Positions 31,837 to 42,834 of a stretch of 64,000 nucleotides of DNA are shown here, one piece after another (within the stretch, counting starts at the first letter, position 1; the number at the start of each line of letters is the position of its first letter). Source of the DNA: Isoptericola sp. BMS4. GTDB taxonomy: Bacteria; Actinomycetota; Actinomycetes; Actinomycetales; Cellulomonadaceae. The DNA lies in the NCBI RefSeq assembly GCF_011634835.1, contig NZ_SIRP01000001.1, forward strand, positions 1,085,078 to 1,149,077. The letters run 5' to 3'. The notes beneath the pieces are model-generated. The model made no database searches. It saw nothing but the letters and a program-made list of their open reading frames with translations, and was not told the DNA's origin. The translations under genes were made by a program, and so were the position numbers.

Positions 31837-32901
31837 TCATCCGGTGACGGAGTCGCGCGCGACCAGCCGTGGCAGGAGCGTGACCTGCTGCGTCGCGAGG
31901 TCCCCGGACGACGAGAGGCGCCGGACCGCGAGGTCCACGGCCGCCCGCCCGACGTCGCGCTTCGGCGGCGCGACCGCGGTGAGCGGCACCGGAGCCAGCG
32001 CCGCGATCTCGTCGTCGTAGGCGACGATCGCGAGATCCTCGGGCACCCGGAGCCCGCGGTCGTTCGCGAGGCCGAGCAGCGCGACGGCGTCCTCGTCGGT
32101 GTGCACCAGCACCGCCCGCGTGCCCGTCGCGCCGCAGCGGTCCAGGAGCTCCGAGAGGCCGCGGTCCCGGACCGCGACACCGTCCGCGGGCCTGACCAGG
32201 TCGACCGGGTCGAAGCCGGCGGCGGCCGGCCCGCCGGGCCCCGTCGCCTCGCGGAAACCTTGGACGAGCCAGGGCGACGTCGGGGTCGAGGTGCGCACGG
32301 CAAGCCCGACACGGGCGTGACCGTGCGCCGCGAGGTGCTCGACGGCCAGGCGTGCGCCCGCCCCGTGGTCGGAGCGGACGTACTCGGCCTCCGGGCCGTC
32401 CCAGCGGCGCTCGACGAGGACGGTCGGGACCCCGACCGTCCCCAGCCACCCGGGCGGCGCGTCACGCGGCGGCTCCGCCGTCGCGACCAGCAGCGCGTCG
32501 ACGCCGGCGCGCAGCATGCGCCCCACGAGCCGCTCCTCCTCGGCAGGGTCGTAGTGCGACACGGCGAGGACGAGGCGCATCCCCGCCCGGGACGCGGCCT
32601 CCTCCGCCCCGGCGACCACGCTCCGGTAGTAGTACCGCGAGGCCGGCAGGATCATCCCGACGGTGGCCAGCGGGCGCCGGGCCGCGCCCGCCGCGGGTGC
32701 GGCGGGCAGGGTGGCGCCGCCGTGCACGCGCGCGAGCTCGCCCGCCTCCACCAGCGCGGTGATGTCCCGGCGGACGGTGACGACCGAGACACCCAGGCGC
32801 TGGGCCATGTCGACCACCTTGACGAACCCGCGCAGCCGGGCCTCGTTGAGGATCATCTCGTGCCGCTCGGCGGCGAGCCGCGCTCCTCCTCGGTCGTCCA
32901 T
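31837..32901 (-). CDS. DeoR-type HTH / LacI-type sensor regulator
   Basis: A 354-residue regulator with a DeoR-like winged helix (about residues 12-65, VVDMAQRLGVSVVTVRRDITALVEAGELARVHGGA) joined to a LacI-type sugar sensor (about 80-350, VAYDDEIAALAPVPLTAVAPPKRDVGRAA). Its C-terminus closely matches that of the AraR-like regulator at 1728-2879, although their HTH domains belong to different families. It probably responds to a sugar and controls the dehydrogenase gene downstream. ATG 32901; a GAGGAGGAGCG ribosome binding region is present upstream. Confidence 0.9.
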   Translation of the reverse strand: MDDRGGARLAAERHEMILNEARLRGFVKVVDMAQRLGVSVVTVRRDITALVEAGELARVHGGATLPAAPAAGAARRPLATVGMILPASRYYYRSVVAGAEEAASRAGMRLVLAVSHYDPAEEERLVGRMLRAGVDALLVATAEPPRDAPPGWLGTVGVPTVLVERRWDGPEAEYVRSDHGAGARLAVEHLAAHGHARVGLAVRTSTPTSPWLVQGFREATGPGGPAAAGFDPVDLVRPADGVAVRDRGLSELLDRCGATGTRAVLVHTDEDAVALLGLANDRGLRVPEDLAIVAYDDEIAALAPVPLTAVAPPKRDVGRAAVDLAVRRLSSSGDLATQQVTLLPRLVARDSVTG

Positions 32902-32979
32902 GGCGAGGGAGCGTACGGGCTGCCGGCCGACGGTGCACGGAAACGATCGAACCTGAACGACCGGTGGCGCGGAGCGCGG

Positions 32980-33453
32980 TCAGAGGTCCCGCTGCGCCCG
33001 TTCGATGAGCGGGCGGATGCGGTAGGGGATGAGCTCGCCCATGGACAGCGACGTCTCGGTGCGCTCGACGCCCTCGATCGCGAGGATGGCGGCGTCGATG
33101 CGGAACAGGTGGTCCGTGTCGCGGCAGACGACGTGCACGCGCAGGTCCGCGGCGCCGCTGTGGCCGTACGCCTGGACGACCTCGGGGATGCGGGCGAGGT
33201 CCTCGACGATCCGGGCGAGCTGCTGCTGACGCACCGTGACCTCGATGAAGGCGGCGAGCGGGTGCCCCAGGTAGTGCGGGTCGATCCGCCGGTCGAAGTC
33301 GAGGAAGGCGCCGGCCTCCTCCAGCCGGGCGAGGCGGGCGTGCACCGTGTTGCGCGAGACCCGCAGCCGCTCCGCCAGGGCGGCGATCGGCGCTCGCGGG
33401 TCGTCGGCGAGGGCCGTCAGAATCCTCAGGTCCACGGCGTCGTAGCGGGGCAC
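32980..33453 (-). CDS. Lrp/AsnC-family regulator
   Basis: A 157-residue Lrp/AsnC regulator: N-terminal HTH (LAERLRVSRNTVHARLARLEEAG, residues about 25-47) and a C-terminal RAM ligand domain. It is divergent from the branched-chain keto-acid operon at 33594 and, as in other bacteria, is expected to regulate it in response to branched-chain amino or keto acids. The start is GTG 33453, with a TACGCT -10 box seven bases upstream and no ribosome binding site, so the message is probably leaderless. Confidence 0.92.
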   Translation of the reverse strand: MPRYDAVDLRILTALADDPRAPIAALAERLRVSRNTVHARLARLEEAGAFLDFDRRIDPHYLGHPLAAFIEVTVRQQQLARIVEDLARIPEVVQAYGHSGAADLRVHVVCRDTDHLFRIDAAILAIEGVERTETSLSMGELIPYRIRPLIERAQRDL

Positions 33454-33593
33454 ATCGCTCAGCGTAGCGGCGCCCGGTTGAGCACACCGCGCAGCCGGGA
33501 GCGGAGTGCTGGTCGGTGGCTGTGAGCGGCGTTACGTTCGCCGTATCGGGCGCTCGACGACGAGCGCACCACCCGACGCGAGGTGAGGCGACG
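33454..33593. promoter_or_regulatory. Divergent promoter region of lrp-like gene and leucine catabolic operon
   Basis: A 140-base intergenic region. The leftward -10 box TACGCT lies at 33461-33466 (complement strand). On the rightward side GTTACGTTCGCC is the only AT-containing patch and may hold the operon promoter. GAGGTGAGG precedes ATG 33594. No strong palindrome was seen. Confidence 0.5.
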
Positions 33594-34874
33594 ATGCCCA
33601 GCACCATGGGTTCGAAGGCCCGCGTCGACCCGTCACGAGCGGGCACGGCGCGGGAGCACGAGGCCGGCGAGCGCACCAGCACGCCGGCGGTCCACGACGA
33701 CACCGACACGGGCGCGCCCGCCGGGACGGACGACGTCCGGCGCCTGCTCGACCGGACCGGGGCCCGGCACCCGGACCCGGCGCTCGACCGCTGGCTGGCC
33801 GACGTCGACGCCGGCGACGAGGCGGCCGAGACGCTGCTGCGGCGCATGTACGCCGACATGGTCGTGTCCCGGCGCCTGGACGCGGAGGCCACGGCCCTGC
33901 AGCGGCAGGGCGAGCTGGCCCTGTGGCCGCCGCTGCTCGGCCAGGAGGCCGCCCAGGTCGGGTCGGCCCGCGCGCTGCGGGACGACGACTTCGTCTTCTC
34001 CAGCTACCGGGAGCACGCGGTCGCGATGATCCGCGGTGTGCGGCCCGAGCAGGTCACGCCCGTGTGGCGCGGCGTCGCGGCCTCCGGATGGAACCCGTAC
34101 GACGTCGGCATGGCGACGCCCCAGGTCATCATCGGCGCGCAGGCGCTGCACGCCGTCGGGTACGCGTTCGGGATCCTGTGCGATGCGGAGCGCGACCCGG
34201 GGCGGGTGCCCGACGGAGGGACGGCGGCCACCGTCGCGTACGTCGGCGACGGCGCGATGAGCCAGGGCGACGTGAGCGAGGCCCTGCTGTTCGCGGCCAC
34301 CTGGTCCACGCCCACCGTCTTCGTCTGCCAGAACAACCAGTGGGCGATCTCCGAGCCGGTGTCCCTGCAGGCGCCCGTGCCGCTGGCGGAGCGCGGCACC
34401 GGCTTCGGCGTCCCCGGCGTGCGCGTGGACGGCAACGACGTGCTCGCCGTGCTCGCCGTGACGCGCGAGGCGCTGCACCGGGCGCGCACGGGCGGCGGCC
34501 CGACGCTCATCGAGGCGGTCACCTACCGCATGGGCCCGCACACGACGGCCGACGACCCCACCCGCTACCGCAGCACGGAGGAGGTCGAGTCCTGGCGCCG
34601 GCGCGACCCGATCGAGCGGTATGCCGCCTGGCTGCGGGCCCGCGGCACCCTCACCGACGCCGTCGAGCAGGAGGTCCGCGAGACGGCGGACCGGACCGCC
34701 GCCGAGCTGCGCGCCGGGTGCCTCGCGCTGACCGACCCGCCGGCGTCGCGGATCTTCGAGCACGTGTACGCCGAGCCGCACGCGGCCCTCGCCGCGGAGC
34801 GGGACGCGTACGCGGACTACCTGGCGACGCTCGGCGACGAGGCGCCGGCCGAGGCCGAGGGAGGTGCCCGATGA
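33594..34874 (+). CDS. bkdA: Branched-chain 2-keto acid dehydrogenase E1 alpha
   Basis: Thiamine-diphosphate subunit of 426 residues that decarboxylates branched-chain 2-keto acids. The ThDP motif GDGAMSQGDVSEALLFAATW...QNNQW and the phosphorylation-loop-like YRMGPHTTADDPTRYR are present. The N-terminal 45 residues are a low-complexity extension. First gene of a ten-gene operon; the next nine are nearly all joined by 4-base overlaps. It works with E1 beta and the E2 encoded next; no E3 gene is in the window. Confidence 0.95.
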   Translation: MPSTMGSKARVDPSRAGTAREHEAGERTSTPAVHDDTDTGAPAGTDDVRRLLDRTGARHPDPALDRWLADVDAGDEAAETLLRRMYADMVVSRRLDAEATALQRQGELALWPPLLGQEAAQVGSARALRDDDFVFSSYREHAVAMIRGVRPEQVTPVWRGVAASGWNPYDVGMATPQVIIGAQALHAVGYAFGILCDAERDPGRVPDGGTAATVAYVGDGAMSQGDVSEALLFAATWSTPTVFVCQNNQWAISEPVSLQAPVPLAERGTGFGVPGVRVDGNDVLAVLAVTREALHRARTGGGPTLIEAVTYRMGPHTTADDPTRYRSTEEVESWRRRDPIERYAAWLRARGTLTDAVEQEVRETADRTAAELRAGCLALTDPPASRIFEHVYAEPHAALAAERDAYADYLATLGDEAPAEAEGGAR

Positions 34875-35899
34875 CGACGACCATGACGCTCGCGAAGGCG
34901 CTGGGCGCCGGCCTGCGCCGCGCCATGACCGACGACCCGTCCGTGATGGTGCTCGGCGAGGACATCGGCCGCCTCGGCGGCGTCTACCGCGTCACCGACG
35001 GGCTGCAGGCCGAGTTCGGCCCGCGTCGCGTGGTCGACACGCCGCTCGCCGAGTCGGGCATCCTCGGCACCGCGATCGGCCTCGCGTACCGCGGGTACCG
35101 GCCCGTGGTGGAGATCCAGTTCGACGGCTTCGTCTACGTCGCGTTCGACCAGATCGTCAGCCAGCTCGCCAAGATGCGCGCCCGCACCCTCGGGGCCGTG
35201 ACCCTGCCGGTGACGATCCGCATCCCCGTGGCGGGCGGCATCGGGGCGGCCGAGCACCACTCCGAGTCGCCCGAGGCCTACTTCGCGCACACGGCCGGGC
35301 TGCGGGTCGTGTCCGTCGCGACCCCGCAGGACGCCGCGACGGTGCTGCGCCAGGCCGTCGCCTGCGACGACCCCGTCGTCTTCTTCGAGCCCAAGCGGCG
35401 GTACCACGTCAAGGGCGAGGTCGACCCCGACGTCGACCTCGCGACGGCCGACCCGATGAGCGCCGCGCGCGTCGCGGCGCACGGCGACGACGTCACCCTC
35501 GTCACCTGGGGCTCGCAGGTCGCGACCGCCCTGGACGCCGCCGTCGCCGCGTCCGACGAGGGCGTGGGCGTCGAGGTGATCGACCTGCGGTCGCTGTCGC
35601 CGATCGACCACGACGCGGTGGCGGCGTCGGTGCGGCGCACCGGGCGCCTCGTCGTCGTGCACGAGGGGCCGCGGCAGGCCGGGCTCGGTGCCGAGGCCGC
35701 CGCGACGATCACCGAGCGCTGCTTCGAGTTCCTCGAGGCCGCGCCCGTGCGGGTCACCGGCCACGACGTGCCGTACCCGCCCGCCAAGCTGGAGGGACAC
35801 CAGGTGCCGGACCTCGACCGCATCCTCGACGGCGTCGACCGCGCGCTGGGGCGCGTCGCGCTGCCTGCCCGGGCACAGCGCACGGAGGTGGGGGCATGA
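34871..35899 (+). CDS. bkdB: Branched-chain 2-keto acid dehydrogenase E1 beta
   Basis: A 342-residue transketolase-like subunit that completes the E1 heterotetramer. GEDIGRLGGVYRVTDGL at the N-terminus, AESGILGTAIGLAYRGYRPVVEIQF, and the C-terminal VTGHDVPYPPAKLEG are family hallmarks. ATG 34871 overlaps the bkdA stop, and its own stop overlaps the E2 start (ATGA), so all three subunits are translationally coupled. Confidence 0.96.
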   Translation: MTTTMTLAKALGAGLRRAMTDDPSVMVLGEDIGRLGGVYRVTDGLQAEFGPRRVVDTPLAESGILGTAIGLAYRGYRPVVEIQFDGFVYVAFDQIVSQLAKMRARTLGAVTLPVTIRIPVAGGIGAAEHHSESPEAYFAHTAGLRVVSVATPQDAATVLRQAVACDDPVVFFEPKRRYHVKGEVDPDVDLATADPMSAARVAAHGDDVTLVTWGSQVATALDAAVAASDEGVGVEVIDLRSLSPIDHDAVAASVRRTGRLVVVHEGPRQAGLGAEAAATITERCFEFLEAAPVRVTGHDVPYPPAKLEGHQVPDLDRILDGVDRALGRVALPARAQRTEVGA

Positions 35900-37280
35900 C
35901 GACGACACGGGTCTTCCGGCTCCCCGACCTCGGCGAGGGCCTCACGGAGTCCGAGGTGGTCGAGTGGCGCGTCGCCGTCGGCGACACCGTCGAGCTGAAC
36001 CAGGTGATCGCGGAGGTCGAGACCGCCAAGGCGATCGTCGACCTGCCGTCCCCGGTCGCGGGCGTCGTGCAGGCGCTGCACGCCGATGCGGGGGAGACCG
36101 TCGACGTCGGCGAGCCGCTGGTCACCTTCGAGCTCCCCGCCGACGAGTTGTCAGTCTCTCCGCGGGGTATACCAGGCGCTGAGTCTGACAACTCCACAGC
36201 CTCCGAGTTGTCAGGTCCAGCGCGGGAGATACCTCGCGGAGAGTCTGACAACTCGGGGGAGGAGAGCCCGGGCGAGCCGAACCTCGTCGGGTACGGCGCC
36301 CGGCCCGAGCGGCAGGGGCGGCCCCGCCGTCGTCCGCGCCGCTACGCCGACGCCGCAGCGGCCGCGACCCTCGCCCCCGCGCCGGCCGCCGGTGAGCGTC
36401 CCCGCTCGACCCCGGTCGTGCGCACGCTCGCCCGGCAGCGCGGCATCGACCTCGCGTCGGTCGCCGGCTCGGGCCCGCACGGGCGCGTCACCCGGGCCGA
36501 CGTCGAGGCGGCCGTGCCCGCGCCGGAGTCGTCGTCGAACGGGGCCACCGAGACCCGCACCCCCGTGCGGAGCGTGCGCAAGCACACCGCCGCCGCGATG
36601 GTGGACAGCGTGCGGACCGCGCCGCAGGCGTCGGTGTTCCTCACCGTGGACGTCACTCGCAGCATGGAGCTGCTGGAGCGGCTGCGCGACCACCCGCGCA
36701 CCCGCGGGACCCGGGTCACCGTGCTCGCGCTCGTCGCCCGCGCGCTGTGCGTGCTGCTGCCCGACCACCCGTCGCTGACCAGCCGGTGGGAGGACCTGCC
36801 GGACGGCGGCGCCGAGATCGTGCGGCCCGCGCACGTGAACCTCGGCATCGCCGTGGCGACCGACCGGGGCCTCGTCGTCCCGCACGTGCCCGCCGCCGAC
36901 ACGATGGCGCTGCCCGACCTCGCCGCCGCGCTCGGCGACCTGGTCACCACCGCCCGCGCCGGGCGCACGGCCCCGGAGCGGCTGAGCGGGGGCACCCTGA
37001 CCATCACCAACGTCGGGGTGTTCGGCGTGGACGCCGGCACTCCCATCCTCAACCCGGGCGAGCCCGCGATCCTCGGGCTGGGGCAGGTGGTCCGCCGCCC
37101 CTGGGAGCACGACGGGCAGGTGGCGCTGCGGCAGGTGACCACGCTGAGCCTCACGTTCGACCACCGGGTGGTCGACGGCGAGCAGGGCGCCCGCTTCCTC
37201 GCCGACCTCGGCGGGCTGCTCGCCGACCCGGCGCTCGCGCTCCTGCACGGCGGGGACGTCACGACCGAGGGAGGTGCCGC

Positions 37281-37284
<4 letters not shown>
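35896..37284 (+). CDS. bkdC: Branched-chain 2-keto acid dehydrogenase E2 (dihydrolipoyl acyltransferase)
   Basis: A 462-residue E2 core enzyme transferring the acyl group to CoA. The lipoyl domain (about residues 1-80) has Lys45 in ETAKA; the peripheral-subunit-binding domain (about 170-215) contains [15 protein letters not shown]; the catalytic domain ends with His423 and Asp427 in HRVVDG. The linker between lipoyl and subunit-binding domains carries two tandem palindromic-element peptides (residues 84-100 and 104-120), encoded by 36145-36194 and 36205-36254. The linker is flexible, so the insertions are probably tolerated. Confidence 0.96.
36145..36194 (+). repeat. 50-bp palindromic element inside E2 gene (copy 2 of 4)
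   Basis: Termini GAGTTGTCAG and CTGACAACTC, with GGTATACC near the centre. In frame it encodes [17 protein letters not shown] in the interdomain linker of E2. The start-to-start distance to copy 3 is 60 bases. Confidence 0.9.
36205..36254 (+). repeat. 50-bp palindromic element inside E2 gene (copy 3 of 4)
   Basis: Same termini and length as copy 2, ten bases after it, with a different interior. In frame it encodes [17 protein letters not shown]. The interior divergence from copy 2 argues against a recent simple tandem duplication. Confidence 0.9.
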
Positions 37285-38899
<1,615 letters not shown>

Positions 38900-38903
<4 letters not shown>

Positions 38904-41119
38904 TCGCCGTGGTGTCGACCCCGTTCAGCTCCGTCCTGGTCGCCAACCGCGGCGAGATCGCCTGCCGCGTCATCGGCACGCTGCGGCGCCTCGGCGTCCG
39001 GTCCGTGGCCGTGCACTCCGACGCGGACGCCGACGCCCGCCACGTGCGCGAGGCCGACGTCGCCGTCCGGATCGGGCCGGCCCTCGCGGTGCGCAGCTAC
39101 CTCGACGTCGAGGCCGTCGTCGCGGCCGCCGTCGCCACGGGCGCCGAGGCGATCCACCCCGGGTACGGCTTCCTGTCCGAGAACCCCGCCCTGGTCCGCG
39201 CGTGCGAGCGGGCCGGGATCGCGTTCGTCGGGCCGCCCGCCGCGGCGATGACGGCCATGGCCGACAAGGCGGCGGCCAAGCGGCTCGTCGCCGACCACGG
39301 CGTGCCCGTGCTCGCGGGCACCATGCAAGAGGGAGGCGACGACGGCCTCGACGACGCCGCGCTCCTGGCCGCCGCCGAGGACGTCGGGCTCCCGCTGCTG
39401 GTCAAGCCCGTCGCGGGCGGCGGGGGCAAGGGGATGGTCGTGGTGCGGTCGGCTGCCGAGCTGCCCGACGCCCTCGCCTCGGCGCGGCGGGTCGCGGCGT
39501 CGTCGTTCGGCGACGACGGCCTGCTGCTCGAACGGCTCGTCGACCGCCCCCGGCACGTCGAGGTGCAGGTGCTCGCGGACGCCCACGGCACCGTCGTGCA
39601 CCTGGGCGAGCGTGAGTGCACGCTGCAGCGCCGCCACCAGAAGGTCGTCGAGGAGGCGCCGTCGCCCGCGCTCGACGACGCCACCCGCGCCCGCATGGGC
39701 GACGCCGCGTGCCAGGTGGCGCGCGCCGTCGGGTACGTGGGGGCCGGCACCGTGGAGTTCCTCGTCCCGGCCGACGACCCGGCCTCGTTCGCGTTCATCG
39801 AGATGAACACGCGCCTGCAGGTGGAGCACCCGGTCACGGAGCTCGTCACCGGCGTCGACCTGGTGGAGGCCCAGCTGCGCGTCGCGGCGGGCGAGCCGTT
39901 GTGGTTCGCCCAGGACGACGTCCGCCTGACCGGGCACGCGATCGAGGCCCGCCTGTACGCCGAGTCGCCCGCGCGGGGGTTCCTGCCCGCCACCGGGCGG
40001 GTCGCCGTCTACGACGACGCCGGTGCGGGCGCCGGACCGGGGGCCGCGCCGCTGCGCCTCGACAGCGGCGTCGACGCCGGGTCCGAGGTGACGGGGGACT
40101 ACGACCCGATGCTCGCCAAGGCCGTGGCGCACGGCGCGGACCGCGAGCAGGCGCTCGCCCGCCTCGACGGGCTGCTCGGCGACGTCGTCGTGCTCGGCGT
40201 GGAGACCAACGCCGGGTTCCTGCGCGACCTGCTCGCCGACCCCGACGTGCGTGCCGGGCGCCTCGACACCGGGCTCATCGAACGCCACCTGGCCTCCGCC
40301 CCCGAGTTGTCAGGCTCTGCGCGACGTATGCCTCGCGCTGAGCCTGACAACTCGGCGGTCGTGGCGGCGGCGCTGCTCGCGCTCGCCGGGTCCGACGACG
40401 GCGGTCGCGGGCCGTGGGCGCCCGACGGCTGGCGGCTCAACGCGCCCGCCGCCGCGCGGACCGTCGTGCTGCGGGACGCCGACGGCACCGAGCACGACGT
40501 CGTCGTCCGCGGCCGGCCCGACGGCGCCGAGGTGACGGTGGACGAGGGCGACCCGGTGCGCGCCGCCGTGCGCCCCGCCCCGGGCGACCACCGCTGGTCC
40601 CTCACCCTCGACGCCACCACCCGCGTCGTGGTGGGTACCTCCGTACCCACCACGCAGGTGTGGGTGCACGTCGACGGGCGGACGGCGTCGTTCACGGTGC
40701 TCGACCGGGCGGCGCGCGCGGCCGAGCGGCGCGACGCCGCCGGGTCGTCCGGCGCCGGGCCGGCCAGCACGCAGGTGCGCGTCGACATGCCCGGCACCGT
40801 CACCGCCGTGCCCGCCGCCGACGGCGACGCCGTCACGGCCGGGCAGACCGTCGTCGTGGTCGAGGCCATGAAGATGGAGCACGCCCTGGTCGCCCCAGCG
40901 GACGGCGTCGTCCACCACTCCGTGCGCCCCGGCGACCAGGTGCGGCGCGACCAGGTGGTCGCCGTCGTCGAGCCGGCCGACACCTCCGACGCCCCTGACA
41001 CCTCCGACGGCTCGGACGCGGCACACCCCGCGCCCGAGTCCTCCGCGCCCGCCGCGGCACACCCCGCCGCCGCGGGAGCGCACCCCAGTGCCGACCCCGC
41101 CACCCGAGGAGCGACATGA
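38900..41119 (+). CDS. Biotin-dependent acyl-CoA carboxylase alpha subunit (BC-BCCP), methylcrotonyl-CoA type
   Basis: A 739-residue protein with a biotin carboxylase domain (residues about 8-460; ATP-grasp [21 protein letters not shown]), a BT-like middle region, and a BCCP domain with biotinyl Lys658 in AMKM. An Ala/Pro/Asp-rich tail of about 45 residues follows. The start is GTG 38900, overlapping the previous stop (GTGA); GTG 38909 or 38912 are alternatives. After the BC domain, residues 469-485 ([17 protein letters not shown]) come from a palindromic element at 40304. It corresponds to mycobacterial AccA1. Confidence 0.94.
40304..40353 (+). repeat. 50-bp palindromic element inside carboxylase alpha gene (copy 4 of 4)
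   Basis: Termini GAGTTGTCAG and CTGACAACTC, 50 bases exactly, in frame as [17 protein letters not shown] at the junction following the biotin carboxylase domain. The two halves are reverse complements with only a few mismatches and no loop. Confidence 0.9.
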
Positions 41120-42303
41120 TCAGCGAGACCCACTCGACCGTGCTCACCGACGAGCAGCGCAAGCTCAGCGCGACGGTGCGCGAGTTCGCCGACGAGGTGG
41201 TCGCCCCGGCGGCCTACCGGTACGACACCGAGCGGCGGCTTCCCGTCGAGATCATCGCCCAGATGGGCGAGACGGGACTGTTCGGGCTGCCGTTCCCCAC
41301 CGACGTCGGCGGCCAGGGCAAGGACTACGTCTCGCTGTGCCTCGCCGTCGAGGCGCTGGCCCGCGTGGACCAGTCCATCGCCGTCACGCTGGAGGCCGGC
41401 GTCGGCCTCGGCATCATGCCGATCTTCCGCCACGGCACCCAGGAGCAGAAGGAGCGGTGGCTGCCCGACCTCGTGACCGGGCGGGCCCTGGCCGCGTTCG
41501 GCCTGACCGAGGCGGGCGCCGGGTCCGACGCCGCCGCGACGCGGACGACGGCCCGTCTCGACGAGGGGGCCGGCGAGTGGGTGATCGACGGGTCGAAGCA
41601 GTTCATCACCAACTCCGGCACGCCGATCACGAGCGTCGTCACCGTCACCGCGGTGACGGCCGAGCGCGTCGAGGCGGACGGCACCGTGCACAAGGAGCTC
41701 TCGTCCTTCCTCGTCCCCGCGGGGACGCCCGGCCTGACGGTCGGGCCGAGCTACGACAAGGTCGGCTGGCACACCTCCGACACGCACCCGCTGACCCTGG
41801 AGGGGGTGCGCGTACCGGAGTCGAACCTGCTCGGTCGGCGCGGGCGCGGGTTCGCGAACTTCCTGCACGCGCTGGACGAGGGCCGGATCGCGTTCGCGGC
41901 CCTGGCGACCGGCGCCGCCCAGGGCTGCCTGGAGGAGGCGCTGCGGTACTCGCGCGAGCGGCACGTCTTCGGGCACTCCATCGGCGGCCACCAGCACGTC
42001 GCGTTCACCCTGGCGCGCATGCAGGCGCGAGTGCACTCGGCGCGCCTGTGCTGGCTCGACGCCGCGCTCAAGCAGACCCGCGGCATGTCGTTCAAGGCCG
42101 AGGCGTCGGTCGCGAAGCTCGTCGGGTCGGAGGCCGCGATGGCGAACGCGCGCGACGCGTCGCAGATCTTCGGCGGGTACGGCTTCCTCAACGAGAACCC
42201 GGTGGCCCGGCACTACCGCGACTCCAAGGTGCTGGAGGTGGGCGAGGGCACCACCGAGGTGCAGCTCATGGTCATCGCCCGCGACCTGGGGCTGGCGTCA
42301 TGA
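41116..42303 (+). CDS. Acyl-CoA dehydrogenase, probable isovaleryl-CoA dehydrogenase
   Basis: FAD-dependent acyl-CoA dehydrogenase of 395 residues. GLTEAGAGSDAAATRTTA and WVIDGSKQFITNSG are FAD/substrate motifs; GGYGFLNENPVARHYRDSKVLEVGEGTTEVQ is the C-terminal signature with Glu377 at the position used as base in short-chain enzymes. It starts on an ATGA overlap with the carboxylase. In this operon the fitting reaction is isovaleryl-CoA to 3-methylcrotonyl-CoA; the mycobacterial equivalent is FadE19. Confidence 0.93.
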   Translation: MISETHSTVLTDEQRKLSATVREFADEVVAPAAYRYDTERRLPVEIIAQMGETGLFGLPFPTDVGGQGKDYVSLCLAVEALARVDQSIAVTLEAGVGLGIMPIFRHGTQEQKERWLPDLVTGRALAAFGLTEAGAGSDAAATRTTARLDEGAGEWVIDGSKQFITNSGTPITSVVTVTAVTAERVEADGTVHKELSSFLVPAGTPGLTVGPSYDKVGWHTSDTHPLTLEGVRVPESNLLGRRGRGFANFLHALDEGRIAFAALATGAAQGCLEEALRYSRERHVFGHSIGGHQHVAFTLARMQARVHSARLCWLDAALKQTRGMSFKAEASVAKLVGSEAAMANARDASQIFGGYGFLNENPVARHYRDSKVLEVGEGTTEVQLMVIARDLGLAS

Positions 42304-42339
42304 CCCGGGCAGCGCCCGGCGGGACGGAGGGGGAGCACC

Positions 42340-42834
42340 ATGCGTGAGGAGGTGCAGCAGGGGCTGTACTACGACGACCTCGAGCCGGACGTGCGGTACG
42401 TGCACCGGCCGGGGCGCACCATGACCGAGGCCGACGACGTGCTGTTCACGTCCGTGACGATGAACCCGCAGGCGTTGCACCTGGACGCCGCGTGGGCCGC
42501 CACCCAGCCGTTCGGCAAGCCGCTGGTGAACTCGATGCTCACGCTCGCCACGCTGGTGGGGCTGTCGGTGGCGCACCTGACGCGCGGCACGATCGTCGCC
42601 AACCTCGGCTTCACGGAGGTCGCGTTCCCGCACCCGATGTTCCACGGCGACACGTTGTACGGCTCGACGACGGTCGCCGGCCGGCGGCTGTCCGCGTCGC
42701 GGCCCGGCACCGGCGTCGTCACCCTGGAGCACACCGGGCACAACCAGGACGGCGACGTCGTGGCGCGCGCCACCCGCACGGTGCTGATGTGGACCCGCGA
42801 GGGCCACGCACAGCAGGAGGGAGGGACGACGTGA
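42340..42834 (+). CDS. MaoC-family hydratase
   Basis: A 164-residue hot-dog-fold hydratase. TMTEADDVLFTSVTMNPQALHLDAAWA contains the Asp/His dyad pattern of MaoC enzymes (D-x4-N-x2-H). GGAGGGGGAG precedes ATG 42340. This is the only junction of the operon with a real gap (36 bases). In mycobacteria the equivalent gene sits beside citE and fadE19; the likely role is hydration of 3-methylglutaconyl-CoA to 3-hydroxy-3-methylglutaryl-CoA. That assignment rests on context. Confidence 0.9.
   Translation: MREEVQQGLYYDDLEPDVRYVHRPGRTMTEADDVLFTSVTMNPQALHLDAAWAATQPFGKPLVNSMLTLATLVGLSVAHLTRGTIVANLGFTEVAFPHPMFHGDTLYGSTTVAGRRLSASRPGTGVVTLEHTGHNQDGDVVARATRTVLMWTREGHAQQEGGTT

Noticed and set aside
36145..36254. 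Inteins, CRISPR repeats or transposon ends as explanation of the palindromes
   Set aside because: The peptides are only 17 residues with no splicing motifs, there is no spacer array, and no transposase or target-site pattern is visible nearby.
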